Shown here in pieces: positions 33,525 through 44,462 of a stretch of 64,000 bases of DNA (its first letter is position 1; every line of letters starts with the position of its first letter). A model generated the notes under the pieces. It made no database searches. It saw only the letters and a program-made list of their open reading frames with translations, and was not told the DNA's origin. The stretch is from assembly GCF_003086295.3 (NCBI RefSeq), contig NC_092044.1, forward strand, positions 72,344,528-72,408,527, written 5' to 3'. The stretch is from Arachis hypogaea. Taxonomy: Eukaryota > Streptophyta > Magnoliopsida > Fabales > Fabaceae. The position numbers and the translations under genes are program-made.

Positions 33525-35650
33525 TGATGAGGGAAAATTAGATTTTCACACAAACTCACTGGCAAGTGTACCGGGTTGCATCAAGTAGTAAAACTCACTT
33601 AGAGTGAGGTCGATCCCACAGGGATTAACGGATCAAGCAACTTCAGTAAGGTGATTAGTTTAGTGAAGTTAACATTGGTGAATTGGGTGAAATTGAACAA
33701 CAGAACGTAAATGACAAGGAATTTAAAGTTGCAGAATGTAAATAAGTTACAGAATATAAATGGGCAGAAAACTTAAAGAGTAAGAAAGGTCAAGTGCAGC
33801 AAATGTAAAGGGAATTGGATGTAGGAAATTGAAAGAAAGTAGTAAATCAAATAATTGAAGAGATCTTGAGAACAAGTGACAGGAAATTTAAAGAACGCGA
33901 AAATTTAATTCAGATCACAGTATGCTCGATTGAAGAATTGCAGAAAGTAAAATTGCAGAAGAGGAAAATTTAAGCAGAGGATTGTAGAAATTGAAATTTG
34001 CACAAACTGAATTCAATGTAGCTCAAGTGTAAAAAAGTACAGAAGAATAAAAAGTGTTTCAAGAGAGTTTTCTATTCTACTCCAATTCCTAATGCTCTCT
34101 AGCAGAGCCAGCCTCTTTTCTAAAATGGAACATATGCCCTTTTATAGGCTTTTACAAAAATGAAAAATGAAAATGAAATTAAAAACAAATTACAATTCAA
34201 ATGAAATTCCTAATCTAACTGATCCTTGTGCCTTTGAGTGATGATAATAAGCTTTGCTTGCTTTGGATTTGAAGAAGAGTGGATCCGGATGGCTTGGTTC
34301 AAGTGGCATGGGTCATGGTGCATTTTGGTTGAATTTTGGTTGGAGGCATGCTCCAGTGGAGTGCTCCGTTTGGTTTTGTGAGCATAGCGCTCACTAGCCT
34401 TGGCCTTGTCATGTGCCACAGTGTAGCGCAAACTAAGTGAGCGTTGTGCTCGAATAATGAGCGCTATGTCTAGTGCTTCCTTTTGTGCAGCACTATGCTT
34501 TCCTAATTTCCTTAAGAAGAGCTCGAAAGTGCTCACTCTTGTGAGCATAGCGATCACTTGCTTTTAGTGCTACTCCCTTGTGTTGCCTTGGATGAGCGCT
34601 GCTTCCTTCCTTTCTAAGGGCCACGAAAATGCTCACAAAAGTGAGCATAGTGCTCACTTCCTTTAAGCGCAACTTGCTTTGGCCTTCCTTGGTTTAGTGT
34701 GCGCCCAGCTTCGAACCTTGGCCAGCGCATGTTTGGTGCTTGGTGAGTGCTTTTTGGGCCTTAAAGATGCCTTTCACTTGTGCTTCAATTTCATGCCAAT
34801 AATGGATTGCTATATATCGTTGGAAAGCTGACATTTGTAGCTCATCAATTGGACATCTTTAGCTCAAGTTATGGTCCATTGAAGAAGGCATGGTCATGCT
34901 GTTTTGGAGGCCGAAAACGCTCAATCTTGTTAGCGTAGCGCTCACTCCAGTTTGGAGGCCAAACGAAGTGCCAGCTTTTGAAGCCCAAAATTAATGTTCA
35001 TCCCATACTATTATATATCGTTAGAAAGCTCGGGATGCCTAATTTCTAATGCGATTGAGAGCACATCATTCTAAGCTTTACAGCTCAAGTTATCCTCCTT
35101 AGAAGGTGAAGAGGTCAGCTGGCCTTATTGCAGGTTGATACCATGTTCATCTATGCACATTTGGGGCAAGTTTTCTCCCTCATATTTAGTATTATGCTTG
35201 GAAAGCTCTAGATGTCTACTTTCCAATGCCACTAAAATTACTTCATTTGGAGTTTTGTAGGTCAAGTTATTTTTGTTGGAGTGTGAGGAGGTCAGGATTG
35301 CAAATCCTCTTTGCTCCTCCTTGAGTTTGTTTCCAACTCTTTTGCCACCTTGGGAGTATGATTCTTCTTTTAGTGCTTTTATTGCTCCTTATCCTTCATC
35401 TTTTCACCTATAATCAACCAGACAAATACATCAAAGCCTTGCATAATCATCAAATCTTGCATCATTCATATTATTAACTAAATCTTGCAAGAAACTTAAT
35501 GAAAATGCATAGAATTAAGAATGTTTGATTGAATCAAGACAAGCATGAAATTCTCACTCAAACACTTACTTATTGCCTAGAAATTCATGAAAACCAAGTG
35601 AAAACTAATGAAATAGGCTTGTGAAACTAGCCTAAGATGACTTGTCATCA
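33525..35650 (-). mobile_element. RT3 left LTR (3' LTR of a minus-strand element), 2126 bp
   Basis: On the plus strand it begins tgatgagggaaaattagatt and ends atgacttgtcatca; read in the element's sense it starts TGATGACAAGTCATC. It contains several copies of a gtgagcatagcgctcac palindrome-like motif (34377-34950). Near its element-3' end is the shared gtcgatcccacagggat block. Confidence 0.85.
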
Positions 35651-35686
35651 CAACACCAAACTTAAACCTTGCTTGTCCCAAAGCAA
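35651..35686 (-). other. PPT-position cassette of RT3
   Basis: In sense orientation: hairpin ttgctttgggacaagcaa (35669-35686), then aagtttggtgttg touching the LTR start. The same arrangement as RT1, RT5 and RT6. Confidence 0.72.
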
Positions 35687-37403
35687 GAAAAGAATCATGC
35701 AATATAGATTGACAATCTAAGGTAAGAAGAATAGCAACTCAATGTTCATGGTTGGCTAGTTTTCTATGCATGCTACAATCACAAAAGAAATGTAAATGAT
35801 TGATGCTTCTATCTAGCTCATTTTATGAAATATTTTCCTTATATTTCTTCCTTGAAACAAGCTTTTGAATTTCGTATTAGCTTCTCCTTTTGGGTGCTTT
35901 GCCCCATGAGTTGATAACAAAGCTACGATTCTAAATGCTTTATTTTCAAGTATTACCACTTGATACATAAGCACCACAAGCATTGAATTAGAGGACTTCA
36001 TTAAACTCATTTGTTTCTTTTCTTGACTCTCTAACCATTGATGCTCAGAACCTTGAGCTTTGAGGGAGTGCTTTTGCACTTGAGCCTAGCCTTGACTTCT
36101 AAGTGTTTTGTTTTCAAGCTTTTTGCTTGATACATAAACACCAAAAGTACTTGACAATTGTCATTGGTACTCAGAGCCATCAGCTTTCTCATTGTTTCTC
36201 TTTTGCTTTTCTTGCCTTATTTGTATTTACTTCCTTCAAGGTTTTCATGATTTCCAAAGATTTTACGTAATGTAATAGATGAAAACTTCAATTAAATAAA
36301 ATCTAATGCGATTGAGCAATAATTAATCATACTAGCCTTCCAATACTTGTATGTACATGCTAAGTTCTTCTTTAATTCCTTGTTTGTTTATGATCATGAT
36401 GCTTTATTGCTTTTGAATTCACAAAACTCAAGTTGGTAGTCATAATGTCATAGCAACATGTTGCAAATCAAAATTCAGGCTATGCTTATTCATACCACAC
36501 ATGCATACAGAGAAGATAAAGACAATCATGCAATTTAAAGTGCTGGAAACAAATGAGAGGAAAAGAAACTTTACAACCTTGTAATTCACCTTCTCTACTG
36601 TTATCCTTTTCCTTCTATTCTTCCCTTTCCCTTGCCAAACTCATAATGCTTGCTCATCCTCAAGCAACAATTAGAACAATGGCTATGCGGCTAACATGGA
36701 TCATGAATGTCTTACACAATGAAATGTTAGTAACATATGTGTTTTAAGCAAGCAGAATTAAAGATAATAATCAAGACACAGGAAACAGAGACATTGTGAT
36801 TGCAAACATAAAGAGTGTGCATGATACATTGCATAAAGAAAGTAAGTGGCACACCAAACTTAGTGTGACACTTACACTTGAAATTGATGCAAGTATCCAG
36901 TAAAGATTGGAAGCAAATTTTGTTGCATAGCAACACCAAACTTAGAATGAAATCACATGTCCATTTTATTTGAACTAAGACTAAATGAAACTGTTATATG
37001 TTAAATACAATCACCAACCTAAGAATTTGTCATGAATAAGGATTTCTTGGTGATGTATTAACAAAAGCAGTTAATAACAGAAAGCATTAAAAACAAGGAA
37101 ATGAATAAAACAAAGAGAAAACTAAAATTGTCTAATTAAAAGAAAGATAACACTGCAAGGCATTATGATCATGCAGACAAGTGGTGCTGCTGAATAGATT
37201 GCATAGGAAATAAGTGGCACACCAAACTTAAAATCTTAGTGTGACACTTTCAATTCAGATTTGATGCAATCATCCATAGAGATTGAAAATAGATTGTTGC
37301 AGGGAAACACCAAACTTAGAATGTAATCATATGCCAATTTATTGAAATTTAAACACAGCAAAGAAAGAAAATAAACCAAGCAGAGAAATGACATGTTACC
37401 TAA
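35687..37403 (-). other. RT3 3' non-coding region
   Basis: No gene is supported. The string caccaaactta (sense taagtttggtg) recurs at about 36852, 36931, 37211 and 37311. A degraded copy of the internal cassette is at 36631-36667: hairpin ttgcttgaggatgagcaa, then gagtttggcaag. No third ORF is recognisable after it. Confidence 0.6.
36631..36667 (-). promoter_or_regulatory. Degraded internal cassette (RT3)
   Basis: The 18-base inverted repeat (36650-36667) is well kept; the downstream motif has drifted to gagtttggcaa. It is retained although RT3 lacks the third ORF that follows this cassette in RT1, RT2 and RT5. Confidence 0.55.
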
Positions 37404-37436
37404 GGTTGGGTTGCCTCTCCACAAGCGCTCTTTTAG
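37404..37436 (-). other. Conserved post-ORF hairpin (RT3)
   Basis: In sense: acactaaaagagcgcttgtg followed by gagaggcaaccc. It lies just after the ORF, the same place as the post-pol hairpin of RT1, RT2 and RT5, although RT3 has no pol. Confidence 0.62.
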
Positions 37437-37441
37437 TGTCA

Positions 37442-39196
37442 TTAGCTTGACATATTGTTCTTTACTTTCTTCCTCTTCTTCCAGTTTGTTAAGAGGAATG
37501 ACCTCAAGGGAGGAGAAGATTCAGCTATTGTCCCATGTCTTGGTCTTTCCTCAGCAAGCTTCCTTTTGCTGATGGCTTGATTGAGCTTGCTTGCTGGATC
37601 AGGGGTAGGATTGGTACTCTTGTTAGTTGCCTTCACTTCTTTGGATTCAAGACTTGGAGGTTGTGTGATTGTTAGAGTTTTCTCTTCATCAAAAGCCTTT
37701 TGAATTGGTTGTTCGATGAGCCCTTCTTCTATGCAACTTTCTGCCTCACTTGAGTATGGATTTCCTTGATTGTCTTCCTCACAATATTATTCCTTAACTC
37801 CTTCATTTGCACTCAACATTTGACTTAATAACTCTTTCATGGAGGAGGTTTGTTGATCTTTCTAAGATTTTTTCATCTCCTCTTCATATCTTTCAATCAT
37901 GGATTAAAGTGCTGAAACATTTTGGTTCAGGGAAGTTTGTGAGAGTTGTAAGTTTTTATGTTCCCTTGTCATCTCAAGTGGCTTCTGTGAAAATGCAAGT
38001 TTAGGTTCAAATACTTCCACCACCTCTTCCTTCTTCACTGAAAATTCACTTGACACAGAGGCCTCTTCATCTAGCTCTTCTACTTCCTCCTTTACATCCA
38101 CCAATTGGTTTTCATCTTTCTTGTTTAGCAGTTCTGAGTGTTTCCTTATTTTCTCCAAGTGCTCATCCATCTTTTTGCAGAGTATTTTTTGCTCTTTCCA
38201 AGAGTCTATGGATGTTTCTAGGTATTGTTCAAATGCTAGGTCAAGGGATGAAGGTTGAGAGAAATTTTGGTGACATGGGTGTGTTGTGGTGAATTTGTGT
38301 TGAGGGGTGTAGAATGAGTTTTGTGAGTTGTGGGGTGAATTTTGTGACTGTTGAGATGAGTTTTCTGTGTAGTGAAATGAATTTTGTGGTTGGTGAAATG
38401 AGTTGTATGGATCTTGAGGGAGGCTTTGTGTTGAAGCAAGATCAAGTGATAAAAAATTTTCAAGTAGAAAACTGAGAGATGAGGTTGGACAATTTAGCAT
38501 GAATGAATTGAAAGTTTGCTTAAGTGATGATGGCTCTTGATAGATGGAGTATGAACTGTCAATTACTTTCTGGTTTTGATCCTCCCATCCACAATGTGAA
38601 TCATTGTAGAATTCATTAGGATGTGGATGACTTTGTGGCATTGGGTGGCAATCTTGCATGAATTTATTGAAAGCATAATCAAGAGATGATGTCTCTTGCT
38701 GAATATAGTATGGAGCATTAGAATTCCCTTCCTAGTCATAGTTTGTGTTAATGTCATAACAATATGATTCACTTTGTGGCTCTGGGAGAAAATTCCTTTC
38801 ACTTGATTGTTCACACTCTTGTTGATATGCACAGATACCATGAGGATAATGATATAAGTCATTTTGTGGTTCTGGACAGTATCTCATGTGCTTTGTTTGA
38901 TTAATTTATGGATCTAGAGTAAATCTCCATGGATTGGAGTGCTTAGAATTTACAATTTCTTGGTGATACTCCCAGCCACCATTAGAATAATGAGTTGAAT
39001 CATTTTGTGGTGGTGGAAAGTACCCCATATGACTCTCTGGCTCATCTTGTGGTTCTGAAGCATATCTCCATGGATTGGAGTGCTCATGATTTGCATTTTC
39101 TTGGTGATATTCTCAGCCACCATTAGAATAGTCAATTGGTGATGGTGGGTAATATCCCATAAAATTTGTTTGATCACAAGATGAGTTGAACTCCAT
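37442..39196 (-). pseudogene. RT3 ORF of unknown function (broken)
   Basis: ATG at 39196 (MEFNSSCDQTNFMGYYPP). The N-terminal third holds degenerate repeats of the type YSNGGWEYHQE...HSNPWR, about 140 bases apart. The middle (open at 37904-38659) is Gln/Asn/Ser-rich with repeated QNS units. Then comes a charged coiled-coil part (SWKEQKILCKKMDEHLEKI) and an acidic stretch (VKEEVEELDEEAS). At least five stops or frameshifts (for example about 39116, 38890, 38735 and after 37904). It occupies the gag position, directly after the PBS and leader, but I cannot show it is a Gag. Confidence 0.6.
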
Positions 39197-39380
39197 TTGA
39201 ATTTTGTAAAACACAATCACCAAAGAAACTGAAATTCATGTCTCAGATGAGATTTGCTTAGTGAGGCAAAAATACAAACACCTTGGTTTCAACTTAAAAC
39301 AGAAAATTAAAAGAACAAGAACAAAGAAAATGCTTAATCTAGACTTCTCACCCACTTAATCATTATCGATCTAAATCAAA

Positions 39381-39396
39381 CCCCAGCAACGGCACA
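39381..39396 (-). other. RT3 primer-binding site (degenerate)
   Basis: In sense TGTGCCGTTGCTGGGG, seven bases inside the LTR end. It resembles the tRNA-Asp-type PBS of the other elements with two or three changes. Confidence 0.6.
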
Positions 39397-39403
39397 AAAA
39401 ACT

Positions 39404-39993
39404 TGATGAGGGAAAATTAGATTTCCACACAAACTCACCGGCAAGTGTACCGGGTCGCATCAAGTAGTAAAACACACTTAGAGTGAGGTCGATCCCACAG
39501 GGACTGATGGATCAAGAAACTTTAGTGACGTGATTAGTTTAGTCAAGCTAACATTGGTGAATTAGGTGAAATTGAACAACAGAACGTAAATGACAAGGAA
39601 TTTAAAGTTGTAGAATGTAAATAAATTGCAGAATGTAAATGGGCAAAAAACTTAAAGAGCAAGAAAGGTAAAGTGCAGCAAATATAAAGGGAATTGGGTG
39701 TAGAGAATTGAAAGAAAGCAGTAAATCAAACAATTGAAGAGATCTTGAGAACAAGTGACAGGAAATTTAAAGTGCGGGAAAATTTAATTCAGATCACAGT
39801 AAGCTCGATTGAAGAATTGCAGAAAGTAAAATTGCAGAAGAGGAAAATTTAAGCAGAGGATTGTAGAAATTGAAATTTGCACAAACTGAATTCAATGTAG
39901 CTCAAGTGTAAAAAAGTGCAGAAGAATAAAAAGTGTTTCAAGAGAGCTTTCTATTCTACTCCTACTCCTAATGCTCTCTAGCAGAGCCAGCCT
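39404..39993 (-). repeat. RT3 right LTR, duplicated 590-bp end
   Basis: The first 590 plus-strand bases of the LTR (the element-sense 3' end) are present here and repeated from 40004. Between the copies lies gtcaaaaact, matching the LTR-PBS spacer (caaaaaactt). So the duplicated unit is LTR end plus the adjoining spacer. Confidence 0.82.
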
Positions 39994-40003
39994 GTCAAAA
40001 ACT

Positions 40004-41390
40004 TGATGAGGGAAATTAGATTTCCACACAAACTCACCGGCAAGTGTACCGGGTCGCATCAAGTAGTAAAACTCACTTAGAGTGTTGTCGATCCCACAGG
40101 GATTGATGGATCAAGCAACTTTAGTGAGGTGATTAGTTTAGTCAAGCTAACATTGTTAAATTGGGTGAAATTGAACAATAGAACATAAATGACAAGGAAT
40201 TTAAAGTTGAAGAATGTAAATAAGTTGCAGAATGTAAATGGGCAGAAAACTTAAAGAGCAAGAAAGGTAAAGTGCAACAAATGTAAAGGGAATTGGGTGT
40301 AGGGAATTGAAAGAAAGCAGTAAATCAAACAATTGAAAAGATCCTGAGAACAAGTGACAGGAAATTTAAAGTGCTGGAAAATTTAATTCAGATCACAGTA
40401 AGCTCGATTGAAGAATTGCAGAAAGTAAAATTGCAGAAGAGGAAAATTTAAGCAGAGGATTGCAGAAATTGAAATTTGCACAAACTGAATTCAATGTAGC
40501 TCAAGTGTAAAAAAGTGTAGAAAAATAAAAAGTGTTTCAAGAGAGCTATCTATTCTACTCCTACTCCTAATGCTCTCTAGCAGAGCTAGCCTCTTTTCTA
40601 AAATGGATCATATGCCTTTTTATAGGCTTTTACAAAAATGAAAAAAAAAATGAAATTCAAAACAAAATACAATTCAAATGAAATTCCTAATCTAACTGAT
40701 CCTTGTGCCTTTGAGTGATGATAATGGGCTTTGCTTGCTTTGGATTTGAAGAAGAGTGGATCTGGATGGCTTGGTTCAAGTGGCATGGGTCATGGTGCAT
40801 TTTGGTTGAATTTTGGTTGGAGGCATGCTCCAGTGGAGCGCTCCATTTGGTTTTGTGAGCATAGCGCTCACTAGCCTTGGCCTTGTCATGTGCCATAGTG
40901 TAGCGCTCACTAAGTGAGCGTTGCGCTCGAATAATGAGCGCTATGTCTAGTGCTCCCTTTGGTGCAGTGCTATGCTTTCCTAATTTCCTTGGCAAGAGCT
41001 CGAAAGTGCTCACTCTTGTGAGCATAGCGCTCACTTTCTTTGAGCGCTACTCCTTTATGTTGCCTTGGATGAGCGATGCTTCCTTCCTTGCTGAGGGCCA
41101 CAAAAATGCTCACAAAAGTGAGCATAGTGCTCACTTGCTTTGAGCGCAACTTGCTTTGGCCTTCCTTGATGTAGTGCGCGCCCAGCTTCGAACCTTGGCC
41201 AGCGCATGTTTGGTGCCTTGGTGAGTACTTTTTGGGCCTTAAAGATGCCTTTCACTTGTGCTTCAATTTCATGCCAATAATGGACTGCTATATATCATTG
41301 GAAAGCTCTGAATGTCAGCTTTCCAACGCAACTAGAAGCCCATCAATTAAACATCTGTAGCTCAAGTTATGGTCCTTTGAAGAAGGCATG
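40004..41390 (-). mobile_element. RT3 right LTR, interrupted copy
   Basis: Matches 33525-34892 of the left LTR up to gaaggcatg, where RT4 begins. The remaining ~760 bases of this LTR should follow RT4 outside the window. It carries the gtgagcatagcgctcac-type motifs at 40855-41130. Confidence 0.85.
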
Positions 41391-42149
41391 TGTTCCGGGG
41401 GTTACCTGAAACTATAGGTCGATCTCGGTCGAGATCTTCTGCGTTGGTTGGAGCCGATGTGTCTGGTGGGTATATAGTAACCGGAGCTAGTGTGTCCGAC
41501 TTGTGGTACTAAAAGTGCTGCTGATTTTTCGTCCCCGGAGGGTGGGGGTACCTGCAAGGAACTCCGATGCTTAAGTTAGCAAGGGTATTAAGCAGGTATT
41601 GAGTAGAATCAGAGTATGAGTTATACCTGGGTGCTCCAGTGTATTTATAATGGTGAGCTGTGGCCTTCTGTGGATAAGATAAGTTAGTTATCTTATCTTA
41701 TCTTTTATCTTTTAAGTGAGGTCATCTTATCTTTAAGGGAACCGCCCTTCTCTCTGTAGGCTTGGGCCGCTTTAGGATTTGGGACGTGTTCCTCTATTTG
41801 GGCCTTTCCTTGGGCTTTCGTGGGGACTTGACCGAGATCTTTGGGAAGAGGTCGGATTGTCCTGACCTGAAGAGGTCGGTCGCTTTGTCTGTCGAACATC
41901 CCGGGTCAGTCATCTCGACCCAGGGTATGAACAGTGCCCCTGCTTGAGCTCGGTCTTCTTTTTTGAGGTCGAGTCTTTGACTTCGGTCCTTCTTTGGTGA
42001 AGCCGAACTCAAGCATTTTGTCGATTTCTTTGTAGCTGTTTTTGAATGTAGAACATTTCCTCTAAAAGATGCGCGCTTTTATATCGGCACTTTTTCGGGA
42101 ACGTGCGAGGGTTTAATGCTTTCTTTAATTTTGAGCATTAATTGACCCA
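41391..42149 (-). mobile_element. RT4 3' LTR (759 bp)
   Basis: Plus strand begins TGTTCCGGGGGTTACCTG and, by my boundary, ends taattgaccca. In sense it therefore runs TGGGTCAATT...CCCCGGAACA. The left edge is fixed by comparison with the empty site; the right edge is inferred from the purine tract that follows in sense. GC-richer than its surroundings. Confidence 0.68.
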
Positions 42150-42160
42150 TTTTCCTCTTC
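42150..42160 (-). other. RT4 polypurine tract
   Basis: In sense GAAGAGGAAAA, directly before TGGGTC. This is a classical PPT, unlike the PPT position of the Athila-type elements here. Confidence 0.6.
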
Positions 42161-42693
42161 GTAACTTTTTCCGCTTCTCTCTTCGCTCGCTGTCTTTCAC
42201 TTGCGTTTCTGCTTCCTGGCGTTAGTGGCGTCGCTCGGCGGTTTCCTAGGCAACTTTCGTTTCTGCCCCTTTTTCAAAGTTTCTTCCATCTCCAGGTTAG
42301 TCCCTTTTCATGCTTTCTCTTTGATTGTGGTTTTGTGAAGAGGTTTCGGTTTTGATCCTCTCTTTTTGGCAAAGTTTGGATCTTTCTATTTTCCTTGAGC
42401 TCTAGATTTGTTGAAATGTGCTTCCTGAGGGTTTCTCTATCTTCTGCATGATCCTTTTCGCCTTTGTTGGGTGCCTCTAGGGCTTTGCATGTTTTTGTTG
42501 TTTCTGTTCTTGGTACTGCTTGTCCATGTCTGTTCCTCGTTTATTTGAAGGTTGCTTTTGTCTGCTCTTTAAAAAGGTTGCATCTTTTAATGGTCTCTGC
42601 TTGGCGTGCTTTTTGCTGTAATAATTTTCTTTCTGTTTTTGCTGAAAAGTGTTTGCTGTTTTGGATTCTTTTTGAGAAATACTGGGATGCAAA
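42161..42693 (+). other. RT4 antisense gene: probable 5' exon and start of intron 1
   Basis: Pyrimidine-rich leader, then ttccatctccag|gttagtccc: a good splice donor at 42296. The matching acceptor, ttacttgtag|g, is at 59590-59591, just before the antisense ORF's ATG. No coding exon is evident before 42295, so this is probably a 5'UTR exon. The rest is intron up to the RT5 insertion, and continues at 59410-59591. Confidence 0.5.
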
Positions 42694-44438
42694 TGATGAG
42701 CGGATAATTTATACGCTTTTTGGCATTGTTTTTAGGTAGTTTTTAGTAAGTTCAAGCTACTTTTAGGGATGTTTTCATTAGTTTTTATGTTAAATTCACA
42801 TTTCTGGACTTTACTATGAGTTTGCGTATTTTTTTGTGATTTCAGGTAATTTCTGGCTGAAATTGAGGGACTTGAGCAAAACTCTGAAACAGGTTGACAA
42901 AAAGGACTGCTGATGCTGTTGGAATCTGACCTCCCTGCACTAGAAATGGATTTTCTGGAGCTACAGAACTCCAAATGGCGCGCTCTCAACGGAGTTGGAA
43001 AGTAGACATCCAGAGCTTTCCAGCAATATATAATAGTCCATACTTTATTCGGAAATTGACGATGTAACTTGGCGTTGAACGCCAAGTACATGCTGCTGTC
43101 TGGAGTTAAACGCCAGAAACACGTCATGATCCGGAGTTGAACGCCCAAAACACGTTATAACTTGGCGTTCAACTCCAAGAAAAGCCTCAGCTCGTGGATA
43201 GATCAAGCTCAGCCCAAACATACACCAAGTGGGCCCCGGAAGTGGATTTATGTATCAATTACTTACTCATGTAAACCCTAGTAGCTAGTTTAGTATAAAT
43301 AAGACTTTTTACTAGTGTATTAGTCATCTTTTGGCCATTCGGTCTTTTGATCACCTTCATGGGGGCTGGCCATTCGGCCATGCCTGAACCTTTCACTTAT
43401 GTATTTTCAACGGTGGAGTTTCTGCACACCATAGATTAAGGGTGTGGAGCTCTGCTGTACCTCAAGTTTCAATACAATTACTATTACTTTCTATTCAATT
43501 CTCTTTTATTCTTATTCCAAGATATACGTTGCACAACACTTTGATGAATGTGATGATCCGTGACACTCATCATCATTCTCACCTATGAACACGCGTGATT
43601 GACAACCACTAGCGTTCTACTTTAGGCCGGGCGCATATCTCTTAGATTCCCCAACAGAATCTTCGTGGTATAAGCTAGATAGATGGCGGCATTCATGGGG
43701 ATCCGGAAAGTCTAACCTTGTCTGTGGTATTCCGAGTAGGATCCCGGGAATCCGGAAAGTCTAACCTTGTCTGTGGTATTCCGAGTAGGATTCCGGTATT
43801 GAATGACTGTGACGAGCTTCAAACTCCTGAAGGCTGGGTGTGATGACAAACGCAAAAGAATCAATGGATTCTACTCCAACCTGATTGAGAACCAACAGAT
43901 GATTAGCCGTGCAGTGACAGAGCATTTGGACCATTTTCACTAAAAGGATGGGATGTAGCTATCAACAAGGGTGATGCCTCCAGACGATTAGCCGTGCAGT
44001 GACAGCACATAGGACCATTTTCCCGAGAGGATTAAAAGTAGCCATTGATGATGATAATGCCCTACATACAGCTTGCCATGGAAAGGAGTAAGAAGAATTG
44101 GATGAGAGCAATAAGAAAGTAGAGATTCGAAAGGATTCTAGCATCTCCACACGCCTATTTGAAATTCCCACTATTGATTTACATAAGTATTCCTATCCCT
44201 TTTTATTTTATTTATCTTTTAAATTATCTAATCCAATTACATTTGACCCTATGAATCCACTTAACTGAGATTTACAAGGTGATCATAGCTTGCTTCATAC
44301 CAACAATCTCTGTGGGATCGACCCTTACTCACGTAAGGTATTACTTGGATGACCCAGTACACTTGCTGGTTAAGTTGAACGGAGTTGTGAGCTTCTCTAA
44401 CAGTGCCTGGAACTCTTTTATCACAATTTCGTCCACCA
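42694..44438 (+). mobile_element. RT5 5' LTR (1745 bp)
   Basis: TGATGAGCGGATAATTTATA ... tttcgtccacca. TATAAAT at 43294-43300. Palindromes at 43073-43183. It is 49 bp longer than the 3' LTR because of a direct duplication (43701-43740 repeated at 43750-43789). An imperfect 85-bp duplication (period from gattagccgt at 43901 to 43986) is shared with the 3' LTR. Confidence 0.92.
43294..43300 (+). promoter_or_regulatory. TATA box of RT5 5' LTR promoter
   Basis: TATAAAT in tttagtataaataagac, conserved at 58309-58316 in the 3' LTR. It would drive the genomic RNA of RT5. Confidence 0.55.
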
Positions 44439-44444
44439 AGTTTT

Positions 44445-44462
44445 TGGCGCCGTTGCCGGGGA
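44445..44462 (+). other. RT5 primer-binding site
   Basis: TGGCGCCGTTGCCGGGGA, identical to RT1 and RT6; tRNA-Asp type, six bases after the LTR. Confidence 0.9.

Larger units (their letters stand above)
33525..41390 (-). mobile_element. RT3: non-autonomous LTR element (minus strand), split by RT4
   Basis: Left LTR 33525-35650; internal region 35651-39403 with one broken ORF of unknown function and no pol; degenerate PBS at about 39381-39396; right LTR from 39404, interrupted at 41390 by RT4. The left target flank is agttc (33520-33524); its partner must lie beyond the window. The hairpin cassettes at both expected places and the post-ORF hairpin link it to the Athila group, although its LTR and ORF differ from RT1, RT2 and RT5. 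Confidence 0.82.

Noticed and set aside
34210..34557. 115-codon minus-strand frame repeated at 40687-41034
   Set aside because: It lies inside the RT3 LTR and is repeated with it. Its content follows the GAGCGCTATG motif, not a protein family.
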